DNA of 19,276 nt from Oceanospirillaceae bacterium UBA2001. GTDB lineage: Bacteria > Pseudomonadota > Gammaproteobacteria > Pseudomonadales > Balneatricaceae. Both the position numbers and the translations under genes were made by a program. This document shows, in pieces, positions 1-10,139 of this stretch. Location: assembly GCA_002335115.1 (NCBI GenBank), contig DDCR01000151.1:1-19276 (forward strand), written 5' to 3'. The notes under the pieces are model-generated. The model was not told where the DNA came from. It saw only the letters and a program-made list of their open reading frames with translations, and searched no databases. The stretch's first letter is position 1; the number at the start of each line of letters is the position of its first letter.

Positions 1-84
1 ATTTTCTAACTCTACACGGAACATGGTGTTAGGTAAGGTATCTATAATGGTACCTTCCATTTCAATCTGGTCTTCTTTAGCCAT
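1..84 (-). CDS. infA: Translation initiation factor IF-1 (5' part; cut by window edge)
   Basis: The first 28 codons encode [20 protein letters not shown] followed by MFRVELEN, nearly identical to the start of E. coli IF-1 ([20 protein letters not shown]). IF-1 is a roughly 72-residue OB-fold protein that binds the 30S A site and helps IF-3 and IF-2 select the initiator tRNA and start codon. The ATG is preceded by GAGG about six bases upstream. The remainder lies left of the window. It follows bpt on the same strand with about 90 bp between them, the common aat-bpt-infA order of Pseudomonas-like genomes. That gap leaves room for its own promoter. Confidence 0.96.
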   Translation of the reverse strand, partial: MAKEDQIEMEGTIIDTLPNTMFRVELEN

Positions 85-175
85 TAAAGCCTCAAACGTT
101 GTTACAAAATTTATGGTGTTTACAGTGCGCCATATTATGCAGCAATGACGTACAAAAAGCGAGCAAAAGACCTTT

Positions 176-910
176 TTAAGGCTCCTCGCCTTCGAGCGGT
201 TGCCAAATTAAATCTTCAAATACTTGTAAGGGCTCGTATTCGGCCTTATAAGCCATTTTTTGACATTCTTTGATCCAGTACCCAAGGTAAATAAAATCCA
301 TTCTGTGCGCTTGTGCCCAACGAATCTGCCATAGCACTGCAAGACGCCCCAAGCTTCTTGAGTCATAAGCAGGATCAAAAAAAGTATAAATCGCAGATAA
401 GCCTTTCGGCAAAAGATCAATTACAGCCACCGCTAACAACTTTTGTTCTAGTCTAAAACATATAAATCGAGTTCTGCTCGCTGCAGGTGCTTGGCACAAA
501 AAACTTTCAAACTGGTCAAGTGAAGGTGGAAACATATCACCATCGCCATGACGCTGATTAATATAATCTGCATATAGGGCATAGATTTCATCTGAACTCG
601 AGGGCATGTGAAAACTGACATGAAGGTCTTGATTGCGCTTTAAGACCCGTTTTTGGCTTTTACTCGTTTTAAAGTTATCCACGGGGACACGCACTGATTT
701 ACATTCACCACAAGCATCACACCAAGGCCGGTAAATATGTTCACCACTGCGCCTGAATCCCATATCTGTGAGTCGCATATAGGTAGACTCGTCCAGTGGC
801 TGATCTGGGCTCAAAAAAATCGACTTGGCCTTTCGGTTATCCAAGTAACTGCAGTCATGCTCTGGAGTTGGGTAAAATACCAAACTATTTATGTCAATTG
901 ATGAAGAAAT
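176..910 (-). CDS. bpt: Aspartate/glutamate leucyltransferase Bpt (start proposed at an ATT codon)
   Basis: Bpt moves leucine from Leu-tRNA onto proteins with N-terminal Asp or Glu, making them substrates for ClpS/ClpAP. Family hallmarks are visible: [12 protein letters not shown] near the N terminus, the [18 protein letters not shown] cysteine cluster, a central block with RHGDGDM, and a C-terminal acetyltransferase-like fold ending [20 protein letters not shown]. The first conventional start in frame is TTG at 881-883, but that codon is the Leu of the conserved L-x-F-Y motif and has no Shine-Dalgarno sequence. An in-frame ATT at 908-910 follows GGAG by seven bases and gives a 244-residue protein with the usual ten or so residues before LxFY. 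No canonical start lies between it and the upstream in-frame stop at 932-934. The gene is 47 bp downstream of aat. The product call is firm; the start is an inference. Confidence 0.93.
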   Translation of the reverse strand: MSSSIDINSLVFYPTPEHDCSYLDNRKAKSIFLSPDQPLDESTYMRLTDMGFRRSGEHIYRPWCDACGECKSVRVPVDNFKTSKSQKRVLKRNQDLHVSFHMPSSSDEIYALYADYINQRHGDGDMFPPSLDQFESFLCQAPAASRTRFICFRLEQKLLAVAVIDLLPKGLSAIYTFFDPAYDSRSLGRLAVLWQIRWAQAHRMDFIYLGYWIKECQKMAYKAEYEPLQVFEDLIWQPLEGEEP

Positions 911-921
911 GGAAAATCTCC
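908..921 (-). promoter_or_regulatory. Shine-Dalgarno GGAG and ATT start codon of bpt
   Basis: On the minus strand the order is GGAG (918-921), the seven-base spacer ATTTTCC, then ATT (908-910). This is optimal ribosome-binding geometry in front of a non-canonical initiator. The alternative TTG at 881-883 is preceded by CATAAATAGT, with no purine-rich motif. AUU initiation is established for infC and pcnB in E. coli and is discriminated against by IF-3. Confidence 0.55.
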
Positions 922-957
922 ACTGTAATAGCTATACAAAAAACGTTAGAGCTTACT

Positions 958-1653
958 TTAGCACCCACCCCACAGGCTATCTATACCAAAGGCTAAATTT
1001 TCATCTAAGTAATTTTGAAACTCTAACATGGGAACCTCTTTAGCACCAAGACTTGCCAAGTGGGGGGTAAACATTTGGCAATCGATGAGCAAAAAACCCC
1101 AGCGTGAAAGGTGCTCAGCAAGATCAATGAAAGCCATTTTTGATGCATTATCAGTGAGACTAAACATCGACTCACCAAAGAATAAACAGCCAATTGCGAC
1201 ACCATATAATCCTCCAACCAGCTCACCCCGATCCCATACTTCGACACTATGGGCGTACCCACCTCTATAGAGTTCAGTATAAGCTTGCTGCATCGATGTC
1301 GTAATCCAGCTTCCAGCCTGCTCTTGATCTGACCTTGGGGCTTTACCACAGGCAATAACAACGCGTTCAAAAGCTTGATCAAAGGTGACTATAAGGGGCG
1401 TCTTACGCATAAACTTAGACATACTGCGAGCCACATGCACTTGGTTAGGTGCAACCACCATGCGCGGGCTTGGCGCCCACCAAAGAATAGGATCTTGATC
1501 AGAAAACCAAGGAAAAATGCCACATTGGTACGCCAACAATAGCCGGGGTACCGACAAATCACCGCCCACTGCCAATAAACCTTGTGGCTCATCAAGTGCT
1601 TCAGAAACAGGTGGAAACCAGTATTCATCAACCTCAAGCTGGTAAACAGGCAT
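958..1653 (-). CDS. aat: Leucyl/phenylalanyl-tRNA--protein transferase
   Basis: Aat adds Leu or Phe from charged tRNA to proteins with N-terminal Lys or Arg, creating N-degrons read by ClpS. The 231-residue length is normal. Conserved blocks include [22 protein letters not shown] near the N terminus, [20 protein letters not shown], the [21 protein letters not shown] core, FFGESMFS, and [16 protein letters not shown] toward the C terminus. The ATG at 1651-1653 has the purine-rich GGTGGG upstream. It starts 22 bp after the CheW-CZB gene and ends 47 bp before bpt, so the three are probably co-transcribed. Together Aat and Bpt supply both primary-degron branches of the bacterial N-degron pathway, which acts in the cytoplasm through ClpAP. 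Confidence 0.97.
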   Translation of the reverse strand: MPVYQLEVDEYWFPPVSEALDEPQGLLAVGGDLSVPRLLLAYQCGIFPWFSDQDPILWWAPSPRMVVAPNQVHVARSMSKFMRKTPLIVTFDQAFERVVIACGKAPRSDQEQAGSWITTSMQQAYTELYRGGYAHSVEVWDRGELVGGLYGVAIGCLFFGESMFSLTDNASKMAFIDLAEHLSRWGFLLIDCQMFTPHLASLGAKEVPMLEFQNYLDENLAFGIDSLWGGC

Positions 1654-1675
1654 GCATTAACCCACCATTAAGTGT

Positions 1676-2524
1676 TTATTGTTCTATTAAAAAGGCTAGG
1701 CGAGCCGCTGATAATAAAAGGCTATCTTTTTCATCAACTTCTGAATTATGCACGTAGGCATACACTGGGTCTGGATGTTCCTCTGAAGATAAATCATTGG
1801 GGTCACGCATTTGGGTGAAATGTTCATCTTCATAAGAGATGATGTCATCCATACTATCCAAGATCAAAGCAAACCAAGGAGTCACTCCATCGCGAGTAAT
1901 ATAGAGTACCACAGGATGCACAGCCGATTTTAATTGCGACTTAGTGTAGCTAAATAAGCGGATCAATTCGCTGATATGGCCTCTTTTAACACCAGAAAGC
2001 TGCTCTAGAGCTTCTTCTTTGCCATTGTCTGAAGCGACTTTTAAGAGCAGCTCAGCTTGTTGATGGAATTCTTCATGAGGATCTTTAAAGCGTGATAACA
2101 AGGCTTTTGTGGTGTCATCTGTGGACTCTTGCATGTGCTGCAGCCAATGGTTGAATTCACATGACTGTGCGTCTCGTGACCCGCTAAAACTGGACTGGTT
2201 AACAAGGCTATGCTCTAACTCTTTCAACCAAGTGTTATGCAGGTCTTCAGCCTCGTTGAGAGCCACAATTGTTGCTTCCAAGTTGGTACGGTTTGATTCA
2301 CGCCCCAACAAATCAGAGCATTCAAAAGCATTAACTGGCTTGTTACGGTAATACAAATAACCCAAAAAAGAAGGTTGATGGTTTTGAGAGACTTCAATCT
2401 TACCAAAGTCATCAGTAATGGAAAGTATGCTAGAGATATCAAGGGCATACCTTGTATCGCCTAAGAGAAAGGTCAATATACGGTTAGAGCGTTCAGTTTT
2501 TTGGGCTGTTGCTGTTGTCATCAT
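1676..2524 (-). CDS. CheW-like protein with inserted CZB zinc-binding domain
   Basis: This 282-residue protein looks like one CheW-like fold split by an insert. Residues about 15-90 (RILTFLLGDTRYALDISSI, then PSFLGYLYYRNKPVNAFECS) resemble the N-terminal half of CheW, and about 203-282 (PVVLYITRDGVTPWFALILD, SMDDIIS, ending AARLAFLIEQ) the C-terminal half. In between, about 93-180, is a CZB (chemoreceptor zinc-binding) pattern: H96 in LHNTWLKELEHSL, C122 in SCEFNHWL, and H150/H154 in DPHEEFHQQAELLL. That is the family's 3-His/1-Cys zinc set in the right order. CZB domains in receptors and the cyclase DgcZ respond to zinc or to cysteine oxidation. A scaffold or sensor role in chemotaxis-like signalling is inferred; no receptor or CheA gene is nearby. 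It occupies the slot between ftsK and aat where Pseudomonas carries trxB. Starts are tandem ATGs without a clear Shine-Dalgarno sequence. Confidence 0.72.
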   Translation of the reverse strand: MMTTATAQKTERSNRILTFLLGDTRYALDISSILSITDDFGKIEVSQNHQPSFLGYLYYRNKPVNAFECSDLLGRESNRTNLEATIVALNEAEDLHNTWLKELEHSLVNQSSFSGSRDAQSCEFNHWLQHMQESTDDTTKALLSRFKDPHEEFHQQAELLLKVASDNGKEEALEQLSGVKRGHISELIRLFSYTKSQLKSAVHPVVLYITRDGVTPWFALILDSMDDIISYEDEHFTQMRDPNDLSSEEHPDPVYAYVHNSEVDEKDSLLLSAARLAFLIEQ

Positions 2525-2552
2525 AAATTGCCATGGCTATAAAAACATTTTA

Positions 2553-2581
2553 AGTATATTACGCCCAAGGATGATTGAAAA
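2553..2581 (-). promoter_or_regulatory. Candidate sigma70 promoter of the CheW-CZB/aat/bpt operon
   Basis: On the minus strand a -35-like TTTTCA (2576-2581, 4/6) and a -10 TATACT (2553-2558, 5/6) are separated by exactly 17 bases. A start near 2546 would leave a leader of about 22 bases before the ATG at 2524. Base matching only. Confidence 0.4.
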
Positions 2582-2630
2582 CGAGCCAATTGAAATAATT
2601 TACTTATCTAAATAGGTAAATATAAGGATT

Positions 2631-2663
2631 AAATAGTGATTAAGTAGCCATCAAGTAGCTACC
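2631..2663. repeat. Three 11-bp direct repeats upstream of ftsK
   Basis: Consecutive 11-base units start at 2631 (AAATAGTGATT), 2642 (AAGTAGCCATC) and 2653 (AAGTAGCTACC). Units two and three agree at 9 of 11 positions, and the first shares the AARTAG core. The 11-bp step places the cores on one DNA face, 43-75 bp upstream of the ftsK start. The rest of the 2525-2705 spacer is AT-rich with no strong plus-strand promoter that I can defend. Confidence 0.4.
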
Positions 2664-2705
2664 AAGCATAAAAACTAGGTTATTATTAAACTTGGTCCAC
2701 CGATC

Positions 2706-5411
2706 ATGATTGCGTATTATAGGCCAGAGTTTGCACCATCAAACATTCGGACAAGGAACATATTAGTGCCCGCCAAGACCCCACATTCATCACCGCCACA
2801 CGCCAACGGCAGTAATTCAAGCTGGATACACAAACTAAGCTGGCGCGGATACCACTTTGCATTAGTAGCCTTTAGTGTTTATTTGCTCATTGTATTAGCC
2901 ACCTTTGACGCCAGTGATCCGACTTCTACGCAAGTCTTTGATACGTATGATATCAATAACGCTGGCGGTACTTTTGGTGCTATTTTAGCTGATTTATTTT
3001 TTTGGGCCTTAGGTATCATCGCCTACCTCATCCCTATTCTTATCATACAATATGAAGTTACCCGGTTTATTGGGCACTCGCGTTATGCAAAACACGAGAC
3101 CCAAAGCAGCGTTTGGTTCAAAGGTCTCAGTTTTAGTACTCTGATCGTGGCTGCGTGTGTTTATGCTTTTATTCATATTACCAATACTGGATCAATTTAC
3201 CCTCAGGGGAGTGGAGGTCTGCTGGGGTTAACCCTGGGCCTGCCACTGCATCAAACTTTTGGCATGACAGGAACTAATATTTTAGTGCTCACAACGATGC
3301 TGCTCGCTCTAAGCCAGTTTTGGCAACTTCGCTGGGGCAATATTACTGAAGCTTTAGGGCGTTTGAGTATGAATTGGCTTCAACACTTACGCCAAAGTTT
3401 GTTTGGCGAAAAGAGTGATCGACAAAAACAGCAACAATACCAAGCCACGAAGGCATCCAAAGCTGCGCAAAACAATTATTATAATCCAAGCACTAAAGCA
3501 ACAAAGCGCTCACTTTTCATGCGTCCAATTGTTGGCTCATGGAGTTATATAAGCTCTTTACGTTGGTTCCAAGGCCGAGATAAGAATGCAACGCCAGATG
3601 TCTCCAAACCAATTGTGCCACAACACAAAGCAACTTTAACTGGGGCATCGAAAGAAAGCAGGCTAAACGGCCTTACTGAAGATTTTAGTGTGGACCAAGT
3701 GGCCGCTGCACTCGACTCATCTGCAACCAAAAGTAGGAGACTTAAGGCCACTCCAACCCCAGTCGATGAAACGATTAAGTCGCCGCAGGCCGCTCAAAAA
3801 ATGACGCCTCCCCAAGTGCCTATGAAAGAAGTTAAGATCGTTCCTTTGTCAGAAACTCATCAACAAGACACAGGCTCGTCTCAAGCAGAACAGCATGACA
3901 AAATAATTAAGCATAAGCATTTGCCACCCGTTAGCTTATTAGACTCTCCTAGCGTCAGTCTTAACCCTGCCATTACTGCAGAAGAGTTAACCCAGCTAAG
4001 TCAGCTTTTAGAATCTAAACTGCTGGATTTTGGCGTTATTGCAGAGGTTGTTGAAGTTAACCCAGGTCCCGTCATTACCCGCATAGAGATACGCCCCGCT
4101 CCTGGCACAAAGGTCAGTAAAATCAGTAATCTTTCAAAAGATTTGGCACGCTCAATGGCGGTCATGAGTGTGCGTGTGGTTGAAGTAATTGCTGGTAAAT
4201 CGGTCATCGGTATTGAAATTCCAAACCAACATCGTGAAATGGTGCGCATCAGTGAAGTGATTGGCAGTAAACCTTATTTATCCTCAAGTAGCCCACTGAC
4301 TCTTACTTTAGGTAATGACATCGCAGGTAAACCTGTGGTTGTGGATTTAGCTAAGATGCCACACTTGCTCGTTGCTGGCACAACGGGCTCAGGTAAATCG
4401 GTGGGTGTTAACGCCATGATTATGAGTATATTACTCAAATCAACACCGGATCAGGTGCGTATGTTGTTAGTGGATCCAAAAATGTTAGAACTATCGATCT
4501 ATGATGGTATTCCACATTTATTAGCACCGGTTATTACAGACATGAAAGAGGCGGCTGGAGGGCTGCGCTGGTGTGTTGCTGAGATGGAGCGCCGTTATCG
4601 TCTGATGGCCTCTCAAGGAGTAAGAAACCTGGCAGGTTTTAATACTAAGGTCACCTCTGGAGAGCCTGTTTTTGATCCTATTTGGATGCCAGATGAGGCT
4701 AATGGAGAGAACGTAGATGATCGTCCTTACCTAGAACCCTTGCCTTATATTGTGGTCGTGGTTGATGAATTCGCAGACATGATTATGGTAGTGGGCAAAA
4801 AGGTTGAGGAACTCATTGCTCGCATCGCTCAAAAGGCTAGAGCGGCTGGCATACATCTAATACTGGCAACCCAGAGACCTTCAGTTGATGTAATTACGGG
4901 TCTTATCAAAGCCAACGTGCCCACTCGAATTGCGTTTCAAGTCAGTTCTAAAATTGATTCGCGGACTATACTTGACCAAGGTGGAGCAGAAAGTTTGTTA
5001 GGCCATGGTGATATGCTCTATTTACCACCTGGTAAAAGCACTCCTGAGCGAGTGCATGGTGCTTTTGTGAGTGATGATGAAGTGCATAGAGTTGTTGAGG
5101 CTTGGAAGGAAAGAGGGGCGCCACAGTTTATTGAAGCTATTGTCGAAGGTAACTATGATCAAGAGGTTGGTTTTGGCTTGGCGTCTTCTGAAGGTGCGTT
5201 TGAAGAAGATAAAGATCGTTTATACGATGAAGCGGTGGCCTTTATCACGGAAACACGTCGGGCTTCAATCTCTTCTGTGCAGCGCAAGTTCAAGATAGGC
5301 TATAACCGTGCAGCGCGCATGATCGAGGCCATGGAGGCTGCTGGGGTTATTTCACCCCCTGCCCATAATGGCGCTCGAGAAGTTCTTGCTCCACCCCCTC
5401 CGAGGGATTAA
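2706..5411 (+). CDS. ftsK: DNA translocase FtsK
   Basis: FtsK is a septum-anchored hexameric DNA pump that coordinates division with chromosome segregation and activates XerCD at dif. The 901-residue protein has four predicted membrane helices (about 49-67, 92-115, 141-158, 186-205), a polar linker (about 211-430) much shorter than the one in E. coli, and an alpha/beta motor domain. The motor has Walker A GTTGSGKS (558-565), Walker [13 protein letters not shown] (DEFAD 687-691) and [20 protein letters not shown]. The gamma winged helix is at 837-901 ([20 protein letters not shown]), the part that reads KOPS and contacts XerD. The ATG at 2706 has only a weak ribosome site; GTG at 2766 is an alternative start. 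It leads the ftsK-lolA-rarA run. The dif site on which it should act is present at 12458-12485. Confidence 0.98.
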   Translation: MIAYYRPEFAPSNIRTRNILVPAKTPHSSPPHANGSNSSWIHKLSWRGYHFALVAFSVYLLIVLATFDASDPTSTQVFDTYDINNAGGTFGAILADLFFWALGIIAYLIPILIIQYEVTRFIGHSRYAKHETQSSVWFKGLSFSTLIVAACVYAFIHITNTGSIYPQGSGGLLGLTLGLPLHQTFGMTGTNILVLTTMLLALSQFWQLRWGNITEALGRLSMNWLQHLRQSLFGEKSDRQKQQQYQATKASKAAQNNYYNPSTKATKRSLFMRPIVGSWSYISSLRWFQGRDKNATPDVSKPIVPQHKATLTGASKESRLNGLTEDFSVDQVAAALDSSATKSRRLKATPTPVDETIKSPQAAQKMTPPQVPMKEVKIVPLSETHQQDTGSSQAEQHDKIIKHKHLPPVSLLDSPSVSLNPAITAEELTQLSQLLESKLLDFGVIAEVVEVNPGPVITRIEIRPAPGTKVSKISNLSKDLARSMAVMSVRVVEVIAGKSVIGIEIPNQHREMVRISEVIGSKPYLSSSSPLTLTLGNDIAGKPVVVDLAKMPHLLVAGTTGSGKSVGVNAMIMSILLKSTPDQVRMLLVDPKMLELSIYDGIPHLLAPVITDMKEAAGGLRWCVAEMERRYRLMASQGVRNLAGFNTKVTSGEPVFDPIWMPDEANGENVDDRPYLEPLPYIVVVVDEFADMIMVVGKKVEELIARIAQKARAAGIHLILATQRPSVDVITGLIKANVPTRIAFQVSSKIDSRTILDQGGAESLLGHGDMLYLPPGKSTPERVHGAFVSDDEVHRVVEAWKERGAPQFIEAIVEGNYDQEVGFGLASSEGAFEEDKDRLYDEAVAFITETRRASISSVQRKFKIGYNRAARMIEAMEAAGVISPPAHNGAREVLAPPPPRD

Positions 5412-5435
5412 CTACCTCTTTTTAAAGGATTTATC

Positions 5436-6059
5436 ATGCGTTTAGCTATTTTTTTGTTAACTGTGACTCTTGCTGGGTCTAGCCTAGCCCAGACCGCTGC
5501 CCAATCTCTAAGCCAACAACTAGGGCGACAAACCAATATCCAAGCTGATTTTGTACAATACGTATTAGATGCCAGTGGTAGTCGGTTACAAGAAACTCAT
5601 GGGCGTATGGTGTTAGCCCACCCTAACCAGTTTTGGTGGCAGACAGCAGATCCATTTGCGCAATTACTGGTGAGTAATGGTGAACGTCTGTGGATCTATG
5701 ACGAAGATCTACAGCAGGTCACCATTCAGGCTATAGACCCACTGAGAACCAGCACTCCCGCGCTACTGCTCAGTGGCAATAGCACAGATATTGGAGCTGA
5801 ATTTAAAGTCGTGGTTAATCATGTGGACGACGATCTAGTGCTATATTATCTCACCCCAAAAGACCCAGAAAGCTTATACAAAAGCTTAAGGCTAAATTTT
5901 AAAAATAACCAATTATTAGAGATGCAGTTGGAAGATACAATGCATCAGAAAACTAGCCTTAATTTCAGCAATATGGTGTTTGACCCTCAGATAGATCAAC
6001 AATTATTTGAGTTCACTATTCCTGAGGGCACAGACGTATTAGAACTGGACCAGTTTTGA
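5436..6059 (+). CDS. lolA: Outer-membrane lipoprotein carrier protein LolA
   Basis: LolA is the periplasmic chaperone that takes mature lipoproteins from the LolCDE transporter and hands them to LolB at the outer membrane. The 207-residue precursor has a clear Sec signal peptide ([18 protein letters not shown], likely cut after A18). It then shows typical LolA features: [38 protein letters not shown], the [18 protein letters not shown] strand, TPALLLSG, and a C-terminal [13 protein letters not shown]. An AAAGGA Shine-Dalgarno sequence lies six to eleven bases before the ATG. It is 24 bp downstream of ftsK, and its stop overlaps the rarA start, as in many gammaproteobacteria. Confidence 0.96.
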   Translation: MRLAIFLLTVTLAGSSLAQTAAQSLSQQLGRQTNIQADFVQYVLDASGSRLQETHGRMVLAHPNQFWWQTADPFAQLLVSNGERLWIYDEDLQQVTIQAIDPLRTSTPALLLSGNSTDIGAEFKVVVNHVDDDLVLYYLTPKDPESLYKSLRLNFKNNQLLEMQLEDTMHQKTSLNFSNMVFDPQIDQQLFEFTIPEGTDVLELDQF

Positions 6060-7399
6060 AAAACGACTTATTTGCACAAGCATTGACAGGCTATCAGCCC
6101 TTGGCCAGTCGCATGCGTCCGCAAACCTTGGCCCAGTTTGTAGGACAAGGTCATCTCTTAGGTGAGGGCAAGAGCCTCGGCAGAGCGCTTTCCCAAGGGT
6201 TGCTGCATAGCATGATTCTCTGGGGTCCTCCTGGTGTTGGTAAAACCACCTTAGCAAGACTAATGAGCCAAGTGAGTGATGCTCATTTTATGACTCTATC
6301 TGCAGTTATGTCGGGGGTTAAAGACATTCGTGCTGCAGTGTTAGAAGCACAACAGGTGCGTGCACAATCGGGCCGGGATAGTGTGTTATTTGTGGACGAA
6401 GTGCACCGATTTAATAAGTCTCAACAGGACGCATTTTTACCTTACATCGAGGATGGAACCTTTATTTTTGTCGGTGCTACGACTGAAAATCCAGCCTTTG
6501 AGCTCAATAATGCGCTCATGTCACGGGCTAGGGTTTATGTATTAAAGTCATTATCTGAAGTTGACCTAGCGGCATTATTACAACAAGCTTTCACTGACCT
6601 AGATCGTGGACTGGGTCAGTTGAATATTGACATTAAAGAGCCTCAACGAAAACTGTTATTACAAGCCGCAGATGGTGATGCTAGACGATTGCTTAATTTA
6701 TTAGAAATTTCCACAGATTTAGCAGACCAAAAAGATGGCCAGTTAGTGATTGATAATGGAGTCTTAGAACAAGTACTCCAAACTAGCCCCAAACGCTTTG
6801 ATAAAGGTGGAGATATTTTCTATGATCAGATTTCAGCCTTTCATAAGTCAGTACGCGGTTCTGATCCAAGTGGGGCTTTGTATTGGTTAGCCCGCATGAT
6901 TGATGCTGGTTGTGACCCGCTCTATATTGCTCGGCGTTTATTAGCCATTGCCTCAGAAGACATCGGGAACGCTGACCCCCGAGCACTTCAAGTCGCCGTT
7001 AATGCATGGCAAGTGTTCGAAAGAGTGGGGCCTGCAGAGGGTAATCGTGCCATCGCCCATGCGGCTGTTTATTGTGCCTGTGCGGCGAAGAGTAACGCGG
7101 TTGACACCGCATTTAAAGCAGCCATGAAATTGGCCAGAGAAGAACCCAGTTACGACGTCCCTAATCACCTTCGCAACGCTCCTACAAGTCTGGCCCAATC
7201 TTTGGGCCATGGCGCAGACTATCGCTACGCTCACCAAGAGCCAATGGCATTTGCTGCAGGAGAAAATTATTTGCCAGAAGCCCTTGCACAGCATGTTTTA
7301 TATCATCCTAGTGACCGAGGAGTTGAAAATAAAATCAAAGAAAAGTTAGAAAAACTCACTCAACTAAATAAAAATAGTGAACAACAGCGTTATAAATAG
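6056..7399 (+). CDS. rarA: Replication-associated recombination protein A (RarA/MgsA AAA+ ATPase)
   Basis: RarA is a clamp-loader-like AAA+ ATPase acting at stalled forks and gaps, related to eukaryotic WRNIP1/Mgs1. The 447-residue protein has the family N terminus [18 protein letters not shown], Walker A GPPGVGKT (57-64), Walker B LFVDE (111-115) followed by [19 protein letters not shown], sensor [12 protein letters not shown] (about 140-151) and SRAR arginine region. The C-terminal oligomerisation part has [20 protein letters not shown] and [20 protein letters not shown]. The TTG start at 6056-6058 overlaps the lolA TGA (TTGA), suggesting translational coupling. Homologues begin at about the same place, which supports the TTG over internal Met20. 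The Lys-rich tail (about 420-447) is less conserved. Confidence 0.97.
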   Translation: MKNDLFAQALTGYQPLASRMRPQTLAQFVGQGHLLGEGKSLGRALSQGLLHSMILWGPPGVGKTTLARLMSQVSDAHFMTLSAVMSGVKDIRAAVLEAQQVRAQSGRDSVLFVDEVHRFNKSQQDAFLPYIEDGTFIFVGATTENPAFELNNALMSRARVYVLKSLSEVDLAALLQQAFTDLDRGLGQLNIDIKEPQRKLLLQAADGDARRLLNLLEISTDLADQKDGQLVIDNGVLEQVLQTSPKRFDKGGDIFYDQISAFHKSVRGSDPSGALYWLARMIDAGCDPLYIARRLLAIASEDIGNADPRALQVAVNAWQVFERVGPAEGNRAIAHAAVYCACAAKSNAVDTAFKAAMKLAREEPSYDVPNHLRNAPTSLAQSLGHGADYRYAHQEPMAFAAGENYLPEALAQHVLYHPSDRGVENKIKEKLEKLTQLNKNSEQQRYK

Positions 7400-7434
7400 C
7401 ATCACATGTAAGTTATAATATGGTGACATAATCA

Positions 7435-7827
7435 GTGGGGGAGAACGTTATCGGAGTCCAGTTAATCGCCATCGCCTGTGGCGGTGCTATTGGTGCCTTA
7501 AGCCGTTTTGGGCTGCAGCAATGGTTGGCACCCATGTATAGTGGACGCTTTCCCTTGGCCATTTTTATTGCCAATTCCATTGGATCCTTGTGCATAGGTT
7601 TAATTTATGTGCTGATCGTAGAGAGAGGAATGCTGCCTGAGGTTTGGCGAGCTTTCTTGATGGTGGGTTTGCTAGGAGCCTTTACTACTTTTTCTGCCTT
7701 TTCATTGGACAGTTTGCGCCTTATTGAACAAGGTGAGGGTTTAATCGCCCTGAGTAATATTTTTGCTAATGTTGTCGTAGGCTTAATTAGTGCCTTTATT
7801 GGTATGTCTATAGGTCGCTGGTTATGA
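7435..7827 (+). CDS. crcB: Fluoride-specific ion channel CrcB/Fluc
   Basis: Fluc channels form antiparallel dimers in the inner membrane that let fluoride leave the cell. The 130-residue protein has four hydrophobic helices and the family signatures GGAIGALSRFGL near the N terminus, an IFIANSIGSL helix carrying the pore Asn, and GAFTTFSAFSLD with the conserved phenylalanines and the TTFS helix break. The start taken is GTG at 7435, because GGTGA (7422-7426) lies eight bases upstream. It follows rarA by 35 bp and precedes serS by 49 bp, so it is probably in the same operon. No fluoride riboswitch fits in the short leader, so induction by fluoride is not suggested. Confidence 0.96.
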   Translation: MGENVIGVQLIAIACGGAIGALSRFGLQQWLAPMYSGRFPLAIFIANSIGSLCIGLIYVLIVERGMLPEVWRAFLMVGLLGAFTTFSAFSLDSLRLIEQGEGLIALSNIFANVVVGLISAFIGMSIGRWL

Positions 7828-7867
7828 AATTATCTTTTACCCCATACTCATTATTGTTTCACCCTAG

Positions 7868-9160
<1,293 letters not shown>

Positions 9161-9188
9161 CTTTATTCAGTTGACGTTAAGAAGGCCC

Positions 9189-9500
9189 TTAAAGGCAGTT
9201 TGTGGGTCGAGGTAGGCCTGCTATTTTAGCCACTAATTTTGCAGGGCTGCCTGGGAACAGGGTTAACAAATGAATACTGTTACCTTTATCGATGCTGATA
9301 TTTTTTTTGACAATTTTAACTAAAATGCGCATAGCAGGAGAAATGCCCGTATCTGCATAAAAAACCCGCAGGGCATCAATGACTTCCCAGTGTTCGACGT
9401 TTAAGGTGATATTCTCGCTCTGAGCTAACCACTGGGCAACCTCAGGAGTCCAGTCGTTGAGGTGTTTTAAATAACCCTCCTTATCTGTTTCTAATTGCAT
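9189..9500 (-). CDS. tusE: Sulfurtransferase TusE (DsrC family)
   Basis: TusE takes persulfide sulfur from TusBCD and passes it to MnmA for 2-thiolation of U34 in Lys, Glu and Gln tRNAs. The 103-residue protein matches E. coli TusE through ETDKEGYLKHLNDW, LNVEHWEVIDALRVFYADTG, SPAMRILVK, DKGNSIHLLTLFPGSPAK and the ending IAGLPRPTNCL. The catalytic penultimate Cys is C102. The second upstream Cys found in sulfite-reductase-linked DsrC is missing (Ala/Lys-rich there), which favours TusE over true DsrC. The start ATG follows the tusB TGA after one base, with GGTGAT as ribosome site inside tusB. It is the last gene of tusDCBE. Confidence 0.95.
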   Translation of the reverse strand: MQLETDKEGYLKHLNDWTPEVAQWLAQSENITLNVEHWEVIDALRVFYADTGISPAMRILVKIVKKNISIDKGNSIHLLTLFPGSPAKLVAKIAGLPRPTNCL

Positions 9501-9501
9501 A

Positions 9502-9783
9502 TCACCAACTTACAGAAGTAGGGTAGAGTGCCGTTAAGCTGACTAAGTCTGACATTTCAATAAACTGCACTTGATTATTCTTATCCTCCGTCAGTCCTCG
9601 CTCATGGCCATGCTGTGCTAAAACATAAACAGATCGCGCAGAAAATTCCGTGAGGTGTTTGCTAAGTAGCACATAAACACCATCATCCATGAAGGCATAC
9701 GCGTCTTCCGCACCACTTCGATCAACTAGCTTAGAAAGTTCATCAGCGTTAAGGTGGCGGGCAATAATATGCAAGATAGCCAT
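9502..9783 (-). CDS. tusB: Sulfurtransferase complex subunit TusB
   Basis: TusB (DsrH family) is one subunit of the TusB2C2D2 hexamer that relays sulfur from TusA to TusE. The 93-residue length is typical. Recognisable features are the N-terminal MAILHIIARH strand, AYAFMDDGVYVLL (the segment that often carries a family Cys but does not here), SVYVLAQHGHERGL, and the acidic VQFIEMSDLVSLTALYPTSVSW C-terminal half, where TusB ends in a conserved Trp. It is two bases from tusC and one base from tusE, so translation is coupled. The call relies partly on context because TusB is poorly conserved. Confidence 0.9.
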   Translation of the reverse strand: MAILHIIARHLNADELSKLVDRSGAEDAYAFMDDGVYVLLSKHLTEFSARSVYVLAQHGHERGLTEDKNNQVQFIEMSDLVSLTALYPTSVSW

Positions 9784-9785
9784 GG

Positions 9786-10136
9786 TTAAAATACCAAATG
9801 TTGATCGTATTGAGTGTATAAAGAAGCCACCTTAGAGCGATCTATTACCGTGACTGTCTGGCTTAGATCAGTGGCCAGAAGACCGAACTGCTCAAGGGAC
9901 TGTTGTTCTACCCAGAGTTGGTGAATGTCGTACATTTCTAGGGCACAAAGAATTTTTCCAATATGCTTATAGGAAGAGGGGAGATGGCTGGGGGGTAACA
10001 GCTGTAACACGCCGTCATCAATGAACAAGATGCCAGGGGATTGTTCAAAAGCAGCTAACACTAAAGTCACATCTAAGGATTCCTTAGCGGCCTGAAGGCC
10101 ATAGGGAGTCGACCTTAGGGTCATTAAACACGCCAT
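9786..10136 (-). CDS. tusC: Sulfurtransferase complex subunit TusC
   Basis: TusC (DsrF family) is the structural partner of TusD and TusB in the sulfur relay hexamer. The 116-residue protein matches E. coli TusC in LRSTPYGLQAAKESLDVTLV, LAAFEQSPGILFIDDGVLQL (family FFIADGVFQLLPG), ALEMYDIHQLWVEQQSLEQF (family YDIEQCWVCAASLRERG) and the ending LYTQYDQHLVF (family LANYDVILRF). The start ATG lies three bases after the tusD TAG, and the TAA stop is two bases before the tusB ATG. Confidence 0.93.
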   Translation of the reverse strand: MACLMTLRSTPYGLQAAKESLDVTLVLAAFEQSPGILFIDDGVLQLLPPSHLPSSYKHIGKILCALEMYDIHQLWVEQQSLEQFGLLATDLSQTVTVIDRSKVASLYTQYDQHLVF

Positions 10137-10139
10137 GAG

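Noticed and set aside
1028-1270. Antisense open frames across aat, and similar ones across ftsK, serS, uvrC and hpt
   Set aside because: They lie opposite strongly conserved genes and have no ribosome sites or family resemblance.
9161-9188. Terminator between serS and tusE
   Set aside because: TTAAG/CTTAA pairing exists but there is no GC-rich stem with a T run on either strand.
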